A program made the position numbers and the translations under genes. The notes beneath the pieces are model-generated. The model was not told the origin of the DNA. It saw nothing but the letters and a program-made list of their open reading frames with translations, and ran no database searches. Shown one piece after another: positions 24,090 through 36,804 of a stretch of DNA of 64,000 nucleotides (position 1 is its first letter; every line of letters starts with the position of its first letter). The stretch comes from Argentina anserina (taxonomy: Eukaryota > Streptophyta > Magnoliopsida > Rosales > Rosaceae), in NCBI RefSeq assembly GCF_933775445.1, contig NC_065872.1, positions 22,878,001-22,942,000 of the forward strand. The letters are read 5' to 3'.

Positions 24090-25030
24090 TCTATTCAAGT
24101 CTCTTATAACATTGCTGTCCATATGTAATATTGTACAAGAAATCTGGTTGAGAAATATAACTAGTGGTGAATTAAGAATACTTATTTTAACCTGTATATG
24201 GTAGCCTCTGAACATGTGCAGTGTCTCTCCATTAAATTCCTTTTTTTCCTTCTTTTTTCTTGTTAACACACTGTAGTTGGGTTTTACATTAGATATGTCT
24301 AGGTAAACGTATACTCCCCTCAAAAACATGTGTTTTCATAAAGCAAACGCTCTAGCAGAGCAGAAAGAGTATGACCATAAGTGTTCCAGAATGCTCAAGG
24401 CACTTCGATATGCTTGGCAATCATGATAGGAATGGTTCAAAGATACGTAACTGGATAATATCAGATTTAGATAGATTTTTTCTATTTGATGGCAAATTGA
24501 TAGGAGCACAAAGTGTGACGTTCTTAATGTATGTATATCATATTCTTATGTTTTGTTACTTCTTATTTAGTTGTTTTAGGTTCATATTTGTTATTTGTGT
24601 CTAAGTAGAGCTATGCTGAATTTGGATGTTTTGATGATGAAATTGTGCTAAGTGTTAGAAATCCTTACTGAGTTAGGATTCCTTACACGACTAGGACTAT
24701 ACTTTCCTATTTTCATTCTTTCCTATTTTTTAATCGTTGATTTATTTTCAGGAAAGACAAATCCTATTTGGACAAGGAGTAGTGATGTCGTAATGCATTC
24801 CTAGTGAGACAAGGAAGTCATGTCCGAGTTGGATAAGGAGAGGAGAGGCCGGCCTAGCTATTTCCTAGTTGAAGAAGGAGAGATGTCGTGCAACCCCTAT
24901 GTGTTTTTCTCAATTAGATTTGGTTTCCTACATCAAGTTGGATTTGAAGTAAAAGAATCAAAGTCCATATCAAAGAAGATTTCAGCTTCCCAATCCGATT
25001 CTATCTCCTAATTGGGACGACATGAAGGCT
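24090..25030. other. ELMO 3' flank and LTR-like fragment
   Basis: The 3' UTR probably extends to about 24330. From about 24653 (TGTTAGAAATCC) the sequence looks like retrotransposon LTR DNA, and it seems to continue on the far side of the hAT insertion at 27260. No second LTR copy or target duplication was found, so the identification is weak. Confidence 0.35.
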
Positions 25031-25038
25031 ATTTTGAC

Positions 25039-27251
25039 TGAGGGTGGTATTCCCAACCGAAAAACCGCAAACTGAGCCGAACCCAAAAGAAAAAACCGAA
25101 CCAAAAGAAAAAAACTGAAAAAACCGAAATAAATCCGATTTAGTTTCAGTTCTAGGTCCAAACCAAACCGAATCGACTGAACTGAACCGAACATATCAAA
25201 ACGAAGTAAAACGGCGTCGTTTGTTCATAGTATATATGATGAGTGAAAAAACCCTTCGCAGCCTCTGAGAGTCTGAGGCGCCTCAAGGTCTCAAGCCGAA
25301 CCCTTTCGCTCAGTCTGCCGATGGTCGACGACTTGACGCCACGCCGTCCGGTCGCGATTCTCTCTCGGTGAGCCCCAATCGTCTTTTCTCTTTCTTATCC
25401 AAATCTGATTTGGTGATCTTAGAAAGAGACTTGAAGATCTATATGGCAAAGTCATCGTCTTTCACACTTGGTTCCAGATCGAGTCAATATCAGGTATGGT
25501 TGCCTCTCTCTCTCTCTCTCTCTCTCTCGTTTTGTTGTTTAGTTTGTTCTTGAATCTAATTTCAATAGGTATTTCTCTGAATTTTTTTTTCTGGCGGAGT
25601 TCTTTGATTTCCTGACCCCTTTTACTTACTTTGGATTTGATTTTGTCTCAATTTGGGTAATTCGCGGTTGAAAAATTTCGGTTTTGAGAAGTAGCGGTTG
25701 CTCAAGATTAGGGTTTTTTGGAATTGGGCAATTTTGGTTTGTGTGAATGTTAGTTTCTGATGTGGTTATGTTTGAATTTATATGCTGCACATATTTTTCT
25801 ATGATGGTGTGTGTTTACTTGCAGCTTATACAGTAAAATGAAGATATAATAGAGTAGTGAATACTTAACTGAATTAGGTGAACGATGTGAATTCTAGGTG
25901 CAGAGATTTGCGAGTGGAGCATGTTGAGGTTGGTTTTGTAGTGAATGAGTTAGGTAGAGTGAAGAACGTTGGGATAGGTTGAACTTGTGACTATTTGCTG
26001 ATCATGTTTAGGCTGATTATGTTTCGCAACTATTGTTTGCAATTGATTACTTCTTTTTTTCTCAGGAGCAATATTGTAAGCTATTGCAAACATTTGCTAC
26101 TTCAACATTATGATGGATCACTTACAGTATCTCATGGAAAGGGGAGGTATGAAGTTTTCAATGTATTCTAGTTTAGTCCTCTTTGTTTCGTAATTTTGTA
26201 TTCTCTTCTTGTACAAAAACATCACCATTTTGTTCTATTAAATATTGGTCCAATAGATGGATGATAATGATCGAGCAAGTCCATAATATCCATTGAATGA
26301 GAGATATGTTTGTCAGTTTGATTATACTGATTTTGGGATTTGTCTACTGATTATTTGGAGTCTGTTTGGTTTTATATTTAATGTTGATTTACATTGGTTA
26401 TAGAGTACTTGTAGGATTAATTAGGATAAAGTCTGTGGCTTTGTTATAGGTATGAATTGTTAGGTTTAATGTTTGCTTGTATTATCTGGACTAGTGTACT
26501 AACATAGAATTGGATTTCTGTTACTTTGAGTAGCCAAATTGCTGAGATAATATTTTGAAGGTTTCATCTCTATTGTTACTTTCTGTCACTCAGACCCTAC
26601 TGAGGTATAATCCACATTCTTGGCTAATAAGTTCCATGATTGCTGTGTTTATTTGTGTAGCACTTATTTTATATATGTTATACCCCAGTTTACTTTCTTG
26701 TATTAATTCAAATTTGTTGTTCTAGTAATGCCACCATAATTAAAATACTAATGTGCTGAACATGCATATATACATTAGTAGTTGGTTCGTTGAATTGGTT
26801 TTTGCTACTATGATCAAAATGCTATTCATTGAGTAATTTAAATGTTATTGTGACTTTTGCAGGATAAGATTTTAAGCGTTGTAGCATAGTATTCCGACAC
26901 TATTTTGAAGAGGAAAGCGACCTTTCATAATGAAGGAATTGAAGAGGAAATCATCCTCTACTAGTACTCATGATTGTGCTACCATTTTAACTTGAAATGT
27001 AATTTAACTTCCAATTTAGAAGCTCTATAATCCTTATCTGTAATTGTTATGCTTATAATTTATTATAACATAAATATATAATAAAAACCGGAAAAAAAAC
27101 CCGAAAAAAAAACTGAACTGCAACTGATCAGTTCAGTTCAGTTTTAGCCATAGGAAACCGCGAACTGAATTGAACTGAACCGAAGTTTAAATTCAGTTCA
27201 GTTTTCAGTTTTGGTCTAAAACCGAACTGAATGAACCGAGTGCCACCCCTA
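25039..27251. mobile_element. Non-autonomous hAT element with exon-like cargo
   Basis: An 8-bp target duplication ATTTTGAC flanks it exactly (25031-25038 and 27252-27259). The ends are TGAGGGTGGTATTC and GTGCCACCCCTA, which pair as imperfect TIRs of the hAT type (TAGGGGTGGCA). Both subterminal regions (25050-25200 and 27080-27240) are packed with short AACCGAACTGAA and TTCAGTTC repeats, as hAT transposase binding regions often are. No transposase frame was seen. The interior (25205-27000) looks like part of a plant gene: a GC-rich leader, ATG at 25442 (MAKSSSFTLGSRSSQYQ), then a donor, with further exon-like segments near 26067-26145 and 26864-27000. The source gene is not recognised. Confidence 0.8.
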
Positions 27252-27259
27252 ATTTTGAC

Positions 27260-29080
27260 TCCAATATATAGAGGCACAACATCATTGTTTATCATCATCA
27301 ACCTTGTGCAATTACTAGCCAAGGCTCTACCCAAACACATACCTTCCTTCCAAGAACCCTAAATCCGATTTCACTCTTCATCACCCCTTAGCTTCGAAAT
27401 ACGCTCGTGAAGAAGTCCATTCGCTTAGAAACCACAAGAAGTCCACGATTCTCTCTATATTTATCTCGGTTTTTGGCTTTTTTTTGTTCTTGGTTGTGTA
27501 TGCGATTTGTGCTTTGTAAACTTGATTTGATTTATATAAAGTTGCGATTTCAAGTTTTGGTTTTGTGATTTTCGGTTTATGTCATGTACTACTCTTGCAT
27601 GATTTAGATATCTATATGTTATGCATACGTTTGTACGTAGCATGATATTTAGGTTGTTGGATTAAAGACTTGTGCTATGAACATGTTTATCTTTTTTATG
27701 TGATTTTTGAAATTGCATGATTGTTGGTTAAGTAGGTGACATGCTTAATGAATTCAATATGCGTGGCTTTAGAGTTGCATGGTAGGATGAGTATGTTAAA
27801 TTTCAATGAATGCCGCTTGGCAAGAGTTGAATGTGTTAAGTGTCTATGTGTTTAGGTTACTGCTTATGACCTTAAGTGCATGATCCAACCTTAGTTATTC
27901 ATGATAGTGTCTCGGCATGACTCTTAAATGAGGACTAGAATCTGATTTTCGTTAGCCTTATATGATTTGTTTTGGTGGTGTATTATGTGTTGGTTGGTTG
28001 ATCACATGTATATATTAGTTTATGTTTTATTTTCTGTTTTGATACCGATCGTATATCAAACTTTTAAACTCTTATGAATTCGTTATTAAATGTTTGTGAT
28101 TCTATGTGCTGGTTGGATCTCTGGTTTGTGAACGATACTCTCTTGCTTTATACTACTAATGATGCTTACAGGGTTAATATTAATGTCGAATAATCGAACC
28201 AATCATAAATCAATAGAAAACAAGCCATGGCTGCCACAACAAAAGCTTCAATCGCCTCCATCGCAATCATCCTTGCACCATAATCGTCCTGGTTGCCACC
28301 ATAGTAGAAACCCATGTTTTTGAAAGGGGTTGTGCCCAAAAGATGCCGGCACCCATAGTTGAGAGAGAAATTAAGATGGATTTATTTTAATTTTACATGT
28401 TTGGTGGAAAAGATTAGATGTTGGAATTGATAAGTGGAGAACCGGAGATCCCTAGATATTACTTTACTTATACCCAGTCGACCCATGTGTAAAGATAAAG
28501 ACATTATCAGAATACTTCATAATGTATGTTGGAATAATTCCTTCACATCTAAAATGCAAAAGGCAAAATATATTTCTTGGATTTGTTTTTTTTTTTTGAC
28601 AATTAGAACAAACAAAACAAACAGAGCCATGAACAAAGCCCAGCATCCGAAATTCCGAACAAAACACATGTAATAAACAAGTCGGAAGATTTTGGATCCA
28701 ATCAAGAGGGCACTCTTACTTTGAAGCCAAACAAGCAACAAGATTAGCTACTTCATTCGATTTATGACTGATCCAACACTGGTTAAAATTTAGGATACTG
28801 ATTTCTTTTATGTTACATGTTTTGTGCTTTTCTTTTTCTAATCAAGTATTTGTTTCGGGGCCTACCCTATGTAACATGCATGTTTTTTTATTTTTTTTAA
28901 AATTATTAAATAACTCACAAAGTTACATACATGAGTGTGATTCGAACTAATGACTTGAACGTTATTAATTAAGTTACTTAACTAAATAACTAACCTGTAA
29001 CATGGATAATTTATCTATTCAAATAGTTCTTCACGTCATTTGTTTCAACTTTAACATTAAGACATTATTACATGCATGAA

Positions 29081-29112
<32 letters not shown>

Positions 29113-29419
29113 GGCGGGACATCCATAATAGAAAATAAATCAAAAATGGGTTTTGCCTCCTATAGATAACAAGAAATTATGGAGACTGCTATCATTCATG
29201 ATGTTATTTACGAGGATCACTTGCATTGCATTAATATAGCACGGGATTCAGGTTATATGACACCCCATTGTAAAATTACCTAATTTTATAATAAATAGAA
29301 CCGGGTGCGGAGATAAACCTCTCAATTACGCTGGGTTCTAAACCCCTTTCAAAACAATAAAAAAACATTTATGGAGACTGCATGAAAAGGTCCGAATGGG
29401 GAAAAATGGACGAGGCAAC
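27260..29419. other. Intergenic DNA with (AT)n at 29079-29108
   Basis: 27260-28170 looks like the continuation of the LTR-like fragment left of the hAT element. The remainder shows no credible gene. A short ATG-led stretch near 28227 meets stops quickly. Confidence 0.4.
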
Positions 29420-30084
29420 TTATGATACGGCATTATTAGAGTCCCCAATATCGTTAACGGCCCACTTTCTAACACAATTACGAGCTATTGTTACCTGCAC
29501 ACCAGTGACCAGTACGTTACATTCACTTTTGAAACAATTTACTTGTTAAAGGTTCGTGTTTAATTGGCAATTATAAGACTAAGTAATATTTTCTTTAATA
29601 AAGGTAAGTAGAATTGTAGAAATGAAAACATACCTGGTGAGAATCAGTAGCACAATGGTTTGCACAAATGTTCCGAACAACATTCCAATCCAAACACCCT
29701 ACAATTTAGAAAACAATTAGCACATGTATGTTACCGCTAATTGATCATATATGTCGGAATTAAATGAGTGAAAATGAATGCTAACTTTGACATGTTGGTT
29801 GACAACATAACCAAGCACAACTCCAACAGGAATGCCTACAAGGTAATAGCATGCTATATTTACATATGCTACAGTACTCTGCCATCCGGCTCCCAGAGCA
29901 ACTCCTGATAACAATGGAAAATGATCAGATTGATTTGTAAAGCAAATCAGTTTTCTTGTTTCTGTTTTTTCCTCTTTTCCTTCTGTGTCAATATATGCTG
30001 ACACTGGTTCTACTAATTTGTTTCAGTCTGGCAACTAATGGTAATACTAAATGAATATGGTTTGAGAGTTCAACATATGTCAAC

Positions 30085-31114
30085 CAGTGGCGGATCCAGG
30101 AAATAAGTCTTGTCTAGGCTAATTGAGAGTTTATTTTTTCAATAACATTTATAGGATTTTTTTATTAAGATGATAAAATTAAAATCCAGAATTATGAATA
30201 TATACGGTAATCATCACTATACCTTAAATGGAGAAAACAAAAGGAAGAAAATATATGAAAGAAAGCAAGAAATACTAACAAAATAGGACAAAAAAACTTT
30301 AAGAAATGAAAAAAAAAGGAAATTAAACAAAGGAGAAAAAACAGAGGGGAGAAAGAAAAATATAATGGTCTAAAAAATGAAGACCATTTTTTTTAACTTC
30401 AATAGGCATTATAAGAAAAACAACCTCAAATTTGGGTTGTAGTAGCAGAAGTCGAAAGAATATACATATTCCGTACTTATTAAGGTTATATTTGCAGATA
30501 CTCAGCTTTGCTGCACTTAAAGGGATCCGAATGTATTTTCTCCACTGTAAGTCATATAGAGGAAACCATCCTCATCTTTGTTTTCCTCATAGATTGCCGA
30601 CATCATTGCAGCAGTAGGTGGCAAAATGTTCTTGATAAATGTAAATATGGCCTTCTCAGCACTAAGCTTTATCCTCTTCCGAACCACATAAACAAACTGC
30701 CCAACAGTTAGATCAGCAGGAACCAGATACTTCTTCTTGTTGATGTCTGGTATGTCACTTCTTTCAGCTTTCTCCACAATAACTAGAATTCTGTCAGGAT
30801 ACTTCTCCCTGATACGAGCAGCTTCTGGCCATGGTTGATCACAAACCTCTTTTGACTATTTAGAGAGAAGCCCTTCAAACAAAAAAAAGACAGAGGAAGA
30901 AGAAATGTGAAGGAATCAGAGAGAGAGAAAAAGAAATGGCACTAAAAAATGAAGACCATGATCGAACTTGGGACCTCAAGTTTCCAAGAGAAGAGACATA
31001 ACCAATTGGACTGCCTCAGACATTATGTTAGTGAGCGCATATAATGAGTAATATATGCTGACAGTTTTCGTCTAGGCTCAAGCCCATAGAGCCCACTGAG
31101 TGTATCCGCCCCTG
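30085..31114. mobile_element. hAT element carrying an ATG8 gene fragment
   Basis: Flanked by a perfect 8-bp duplication ATGTCAAC (30077-30084 and 31115-31122). The termini CAGTGGCGGATCC and GTATCCGCCCCTG are inverted repeats starting CAG, as in hAT elements. It sits in a MATE intron, with its right border only a few bases past the splice donor. No transposase is present; the main content is the ATG8 fragment on the minus strand, with A-rich DNA at 30280-30400. Confidence 0.88.
30517..30855 (-). pseudogene. ATG8: Intronless ATG8 (autophagy ubiquitin-like) fragment
   Basis: Continuous reading on the minus strand from [12 protein letters not shown] (GAA at 30823-30825) to ENTFGSL and stop 30517-30519, about 102 codons without interruption. 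Hallmarks are [44 protein letters not shown] and the Gly that ATG4 exposes for lipidation. The first 20 or so residues of ATG8 are missing. Upstream the frame reads other sequence to a TAG at 30856-30858, and no in-frame ATG precedes the homology. Plant ATG8 genes have several introns, so this copy came from spliced RNA. Functional ATG8 is conjugated to phosphatidylethanolamine on autophagosomes. This copy is probably non-functional, though its frame has stayed open. Confidence 0.92.
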
Positions 31115-32577
31115 ATGTCAACAATACCAGAGAGCACAGGCTGAACACTGTTCAACAATATGGAGAAGGCCAATAAAGGTGACAAGTCGGCAACTGCTTT
31201 GGCAACCTCTTCATTGTTGGTAAAGATGTAGGCAAGACGTTCCCTCAAGAATAGGAAAAGGAAGAACAGCACAAGGCCGATGGAAAATGATGTGAACACT
31301 ATAACCACGATTGAGAACTTCGCTCCTTTTGAGCTACCTCGTCCAAGCTCATTTGACACTCGTACACTGGAAGATTAAAGTCAAACATCAGAACAACAAT
31401 GATCTATCAGTAACTACTACTTCAATCTTATGTTGATAAATGTCTGATGAAATATAATGAGAACGATATATAAGTACCTTGCTGCAGCCAAGAAGCCAAG
31501 GGATATCATCATTTCTCACCCATTGATGTTCAGACTGCAACAATTTGTAAAAAGAACGCAGATCAAGATGAAATAGTTTAGATCAGTATTGAGGGGAAAG
31601 GGAAGAGAATTTAATGATAGAAACAGAAGTTGAGAAGATTACCAAATAGCTAGAGCATCAATAGAAACCTCAGCATTTTCCATATTTCCTGTTAGCAGAA
31701 CTAAGACTGTATTGTACCAAAGCTCCAGACTGGTTAAGAACAATTGAAGTTACACTCAGAAAACTCCAGCTGTGCATAATAAGAAGTACATAACGACATT
31801 CCTTTCCTTACTCAGAAATTTGTATCATGCCACAGTTTAGCTGAACGTATATGTAGCAACAACCCTCAAAACCTTGTGCACAATGAAAGTAAAAAAAATG
31901 AAAATATATCTGTAGTATAGATATCTCTGAGACATATATGTATATGTTTCTTCAAATGCAAGCTTTAGCCTATGTTGCATTCTCAATTGCCTATGTTTCT
32001 TCAAATACCCAATCATATCAGTTCAATGATCCAAATGTATCAATTAAATAAGCAATGCACAATTCGACTGAGAACTAAATGGATTAATTGAAGGTATTAA
32101 ATAAAGTTAAAGTAAAAAGAAGAAAAATATATCACCAAGGCATAACACCAGAAGACAGAGAAAGCTTGATGACGTCCCAGAGATCTTTGAAAGCTAACGT
32201 CGAGAACCCTTTCCATGTTGTGGGCATCCCCCACATGTAAGAAAAAAAAGTTGGCCGATGTTGGGTATCCAAAATGCTAAAATTGTGGACACCATTGCAC
32301 CAGGAATCCCAAGCTGATATTTCACAGTCAAAAGCCAAGAAAGAAGGATGTGGATTGCAATGGAAAATGCAAACAAGTAAGCAATGATCATATTCTTGCT
32401 CCGTGCTTGCAAGAACATTTGACAGGTAAAAGATAAAACAAAGGCGAAAATGATTGGAATCGTCCAGAGAGAAATATATCCGGCCACTTGTGCAATATTC
32501 TCTTCCTGTCCTAAGGCCTCTAAGATTGGAGTAGTGAAGATACAAATCGGAACAAGGCATAATGCATTGACGAACAA

Positions 32578-34179
32578 TGATAGAGCGTTAATTAAAACGT
32601 CTATAATAAACCCTGTAAAATGTCATCGTTAGTATAGAATAAGCAGGGATCGTTCAGTCCAGGGAATTGAATGGAACTCTAAACTTTTAGTATTAACAAA
32701 TAATAAGGGTGTTTGAAATTGATTATTAATTACTGAAATAAAATCTAAATTACTATTTACATGGTCGACTTCTCTTTAACAAACTTAAACTAAATTTACC
32801 ATTACACCACATAATTACAAGTTTGAACCTATCATGCATTCTAATTCGACCAATTACATACTTTTTAGACACCAATACAATTAGAGCCTTAGGGGATTAT
32901 CTAATCATGCAAGATTTCAATTAACATTTAGATTGACTTAGGGTCTAATCTAAATTTGCATGCAATCGAATTTAATAACACTTAGAGTAGAATCAAACAA
33001 GATTACATTTAAGCACCAAATCTTTGTTGGAGACATGTTTCATGTGTGGCGTCACCCACCATGGTTTCACATGTAAATTTCCAGAATTTTTACCACTTTT
33101 AATCAACACAAACCGAACCTACTTAGGGCATGATTCGATTTGTGTCAATATGGTTGATGAATCTAGTACTCAAACACAATCTTAGGGACTGCATCCAAAC
33201 ACTAAATTCATATGCACATATCTGAAAATTATCTAAAAGCATGAGAAGATGATTAGAACACAACAATAGAAAATACAAACTCATTAATTATAGGAAACCA
33301 TCAATTCAGTAAAGTCTCAAAAACACATCAAATACAATCTGAAAATTCTAAAACAAATACAAAACCAATATTTCCACATAAACAACAACTTACAATGTTC
33401 ATAGACAAAGAATTGTAGATTAACACAAATAGACGAAGCCATGGAGATGAGTTGCGAAAATCACACGTTGTAGAAACCTTGGAGGTGTGTCTTCAATGGT
33501 GATTTCGGTGGAGATAAAATTGGTATATGGGGGAGAAAGGCTTGCTGTTTTTGTGAAGGATGTTTGAGGTAGTATTTGGCAAAAGTTTGGCTCTTGAATG
33601 CAAAGAAGAAGTGATATTATTTGAGAGATGAAGCCATGTATATATAGAGGAAAGAGGGAGGGTTTGAACTTGCCTCTTTCTTCATATAATAATGTCATGC
33701 TTTATCTCCTTAAATCATGCCATATTTTATTTCCTGAATCATGTCATGTTTTATGCTTTTAATGATCATCTTCTATTTAATTGTTGCATGACTTGGCTCA
33801 ATCTCTTTTTCTTAAACTATCTCTTTAATCAAATCTGAAAATAAGAAAATAAAATCATAAGTAAGAGATAATTAGTTTTGAAACCTAACAAGGATTCCTA
33901 GTGCAAGAAGGACTCCCAAAATATCGCCAATGCGACCAAAACGTAGAAACATGAATACGCCTAATCCAACTAGGTTTCCTAGTCTTACAAGGATTCATAC
34001 TCAAATTAGAACTCTAGACCAATTATGCGTTTTTAACTGATGTAAGCACAAAAATGCATCCAATACCCCCCAAGACTCTTACTACGACACAATGACTCAA
34101 TAGTACAACAATAAGGGCTAAGCAAACTACAAATTGAGGTAAAAACATGTTAAGAACGTCGCACAAAGTGCTCTTATCA
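32578..34179 (-). repeat. 3' LTR of the LARD-like element
   Basis: Ends TG...CA. Its 33565-34179 part is repeated directly at 35186-35849. It contains a TATA-like TATATATAGAGG near 33640. Confidence 0.7.
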
Positions 34180-34190
34180 ACTACCCCACA
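34180..34190 (-). other. Polypurine tract of the LARD-like element
   Basis: Minus-strand TGTGGGGTAGT immediately before the 3' LTR. Confidence 0.6.
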
Positions 34191-35185
34191 CTTAGCTTTT
34201 GCTAGTCCCTTAGCAAAACAAAACAAGACACTATTGTCCCTAAATGATTGCCTCAGAATCTCAAAACACATGGCTTTCAAGTTTAAGCATTTGAATGTAA
34301 GTACATAAATTACAAGTTTCATAATCATGCTTCATAGAATGAATAAGTCAGATACGAGATAATAACCATTTAAACATGTTTAGTCAATCAAATCCTCCTC
34401 ACAAGGCATATTCTATTCTTTTCACTCAGATTCATGGTTATCATTCACACACAAGTATATGCAAGAGAAATGATATTAAGGCATCAAATAACTTGCATAT
34501 TTTAACAAATGAAAGCACTTTGTGAATAACAGAGGAAAACCTCATTTAACAACTAAGTGCACAAATGGACCAAAACCATATGCTCAACTCTTGTGATCAT
34601 CTCCACAAACCAAGATTTGCTCATTTTAAGAATCATTAAGATCATTAGATAAGGTAAATGTTTAGGCTAAGCTAAAAGCATGGAATATCAAGGAATCACA
34701 AGGTAATCTGATAGACTTAACAGAGTAATCATCATCCTTATGACACCACACACCATCAAGGGCCGAATATAACAAGTTGGGCACAATCATCATTCTAACC
34801 ACAAAGTAAACATGGATAAAGGTCAAGTAAAAAAATTTAGACCTTCAATTACAACTCAACTCCAAATCAAAAATGGAAGACAACATAACTTTTTTTTTTC
34901 TTTTCTTTTTCTTTTCTTGCCGAGTTTATGGATCTTTTTTTTTTCTTGTTTTTCTCGGCATTGCTTGCTTAAAAGCTTGTTGATTCTTTTTTTTTTCAAA
35001 TGTCTTCCACCCACACGTATTTCATGCATCATCACAACATCATCTCAACAAGAATTCTGCCAAGTCTATTAGACAAGGTAGAGATAACTATACTAAGCAT
35101 GGAGATAACATAGATGATGAAGAAAATGCTCAATGTAGACTCAAATTGGGTTCAATTAAGTGGTCCCAAACAGGTTTGGCTCAAA

Positions 35186-35849
35186 TGAGGTAGTATTTTG
35201 GCAAAGGTTTGGCTCTTGAATGCAAAGGAGAAGTGATATTATTTGAGAGGTGAAGCCATGTATATATAGAGGAAAGAGTGATGGTTTGAACTTGCCTCTT
35301 TCTTCCTATAATAATGCCACGCTTTATCTCCCTAACTCATACTATGCTTTATTTCCTAAATCATATCATGTTTTATTCCTTAAATCATGTCATGTTTTAT
35401 TCCATAAATCATGTAATGTTTTATGCCTTTAATGATCATCTTCTATTTAATTATTGCATGACTTGGCTCAATCTTTTTCTTTAATTATCTCTTCAATCCA
35501 ATCTGAAAATAAGAAAATAAAATCATAAGTAAGAGATAATTAGTTTTGAAACCTAACAAGGATTCCTAGTGTAAGAAGGACTCTCAAAATATCGCAAATG
35601 CGACCAAAACGTAGAAAGATGAAAACTTTTAATCCAACTAGGTTTCCTAGTCCTACAAGGATTTCTACTCAAACTAGGACTCTAGACCAATTATGCATTT
35701 CAAACTTATGTAAGCACAAAAATGCATCCAATATACCGCACAACACTCTTACTACGATTCAATGACTCAATAGTACAATAATAAGGGCTAAGTAAACTAC
35801 AAATTGAGGTAAAAACATGTTAATAACGTCGCATAAAGTACTCCTATGA
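35186..35849 (-). repeat. Truncated 5' LTR copy
   Basis: Direct repeat of 33565-34179. It is about 50 bases longer because a unit like AAATCATGTCATGTTTTATT is expanded at about 35330-35420. Confidence 0.8.
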
Positions 35850-36762
35850 AACAACACTATCCATGATCTTTGAAGATGTACCCCAAGCATGTCATACTGT
35901 TTTGCACCAAATGATTGACCACAAAGAGTTTCAAGCGCACTTGCCATTCCCAGCTGCATTTATAATTCAAATTATTAACTGATTGCGTATTGTTACCACA
36001 AAAAAGTGACTCTGCACCCACAATTTTGGGATTGACTGCTATTGACTTCCCATGAATTTGAATAGTGATATGAAAAATCAGAATTAACTTGATCAATACT
36101 GTTCTTAATTTGCTGAATTCGATAGGCAAATAGAAGAAAAGAAATTGAATACTAGAGCTGAACAGAAATTTGGGTAGTAGAGAAACATCTTGTTACGTAG
36201 TAATCAAGTTTCTTTGACATGTTGTAAATCTTGTAGTTGTGCAAAGATTTATGAGAGAACGTACAGTAAACGAACAAGTTATATGCCTACTAATCAGTTC
36301 TTCCATGAGAGAACGTACTACTAACTTCAACATGTACTATTTGTGAAGTGGAGTACAAAAAAGGGCACATACCAGGATGCCATTAGCGAACCTGATGAGT
36401 ACAGTGAAGACAAGTGAATATGCAGCTAACTCAGTAGAGCCAATCTGACCAATGAAAGCTTGACTGACCACGTTTGTTCCAAAAGTAGAGAACCTGGTGA
36501 AGATTGCAGGTCCAGCTACTACCCACATCTTCTTGCTTTCATTCCACACTCTTCTTTGCAAACTCAAATCTTGTTCACGTTCATCTTCTTCCTTTATCAG
36601 CAGCTTCTTCTTTATGTCTTCCTCCCCCATGTTTATTCTCTAGCTTTTACCTGGCAAAACTCAGTAGTATCATGTATCACCGGAAATAATAAAGAAAAAC
36701 AATACGGTTGAAGCAGATTATTCTTACAAATCATGAAGCTCTGATATGAACTAATGACTTAC

Positions 36763-36804
36763 AGAGAGAGAGAGAGAGAGAGAGATAGAGAGAGACAGAG
36801 AGAA
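36763..36804. repeat. (GA)n tract upstream of the MATE start
   Basis: Mostly uninterrupted GA units about 135 bases upstream of the MATE ATG, giving a CT-rich leader on the transcribed strand. Similar tracts are common in plant 5' UTRs. Confidence 0.8.

Larger units (their letters stand above)
32578..35849 (-). mobile_element. Non-coding LTR element (LARD-like), 5' LTR truncated
   Basis: A perfect 5-bp target duplication AACAA flanks it (32573-32577 and 35850-35854), inside MATE exon 2. The outer ends are TG at 32578 and a mutated TGA at 35849, where the inner LTR copy ends TCA. Read on the minus strand, the 3' LTR is 34179-32578 (1.6 kb), preceded by a polypurine tract. The partial 5' copy is 35849-35186. 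About 1 kb (34180-35185) between them is non-coding, with no gag or pol. An internal deletion or unequal recombination must have removed the rest of the 5' LTR. Confidence 0.8.
29420..36630 (-). pseudogene. MATE efflux transporter (DETOXIFICATION family), disrupted
   Basis: Exons read on the minus strand: 36630-36373, 35953-35850 continuing after an insertion at 32577-32146, 31729-31643, 31534-31478, 31366-31128, 29904-29786, 29698-29634, and a last exon ending at stop 29420-29422. The protein has the N-terminal acidic/basic leader, WVVAGPAIFTRFS, many hydrophobic helices and the ending KWAVNDIG, as in plant MATE antiporters of vacuole or plasma membrane. Breaks: a 3.27 kb LTR-type insertion in exon 2 after SWIVLF, a one-base frameshift near 32215, TGA at the Trp expected after NING in exon 4, and a probable frameshift at the start of the last exon. 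One intron holds a hAT element 6 bases after the donor. Confidence 0.9.

Noticed and set aside
25442..25492. MAKSSSFTLG start as a possible ATG8 N-terminus
   Set aside because: Only the first few residues resemble ATG8 (MAKSSFK). The rest differs and no ATG8 exon follows, so it is not linked to the ATG8 fragment at 30.5 kb.
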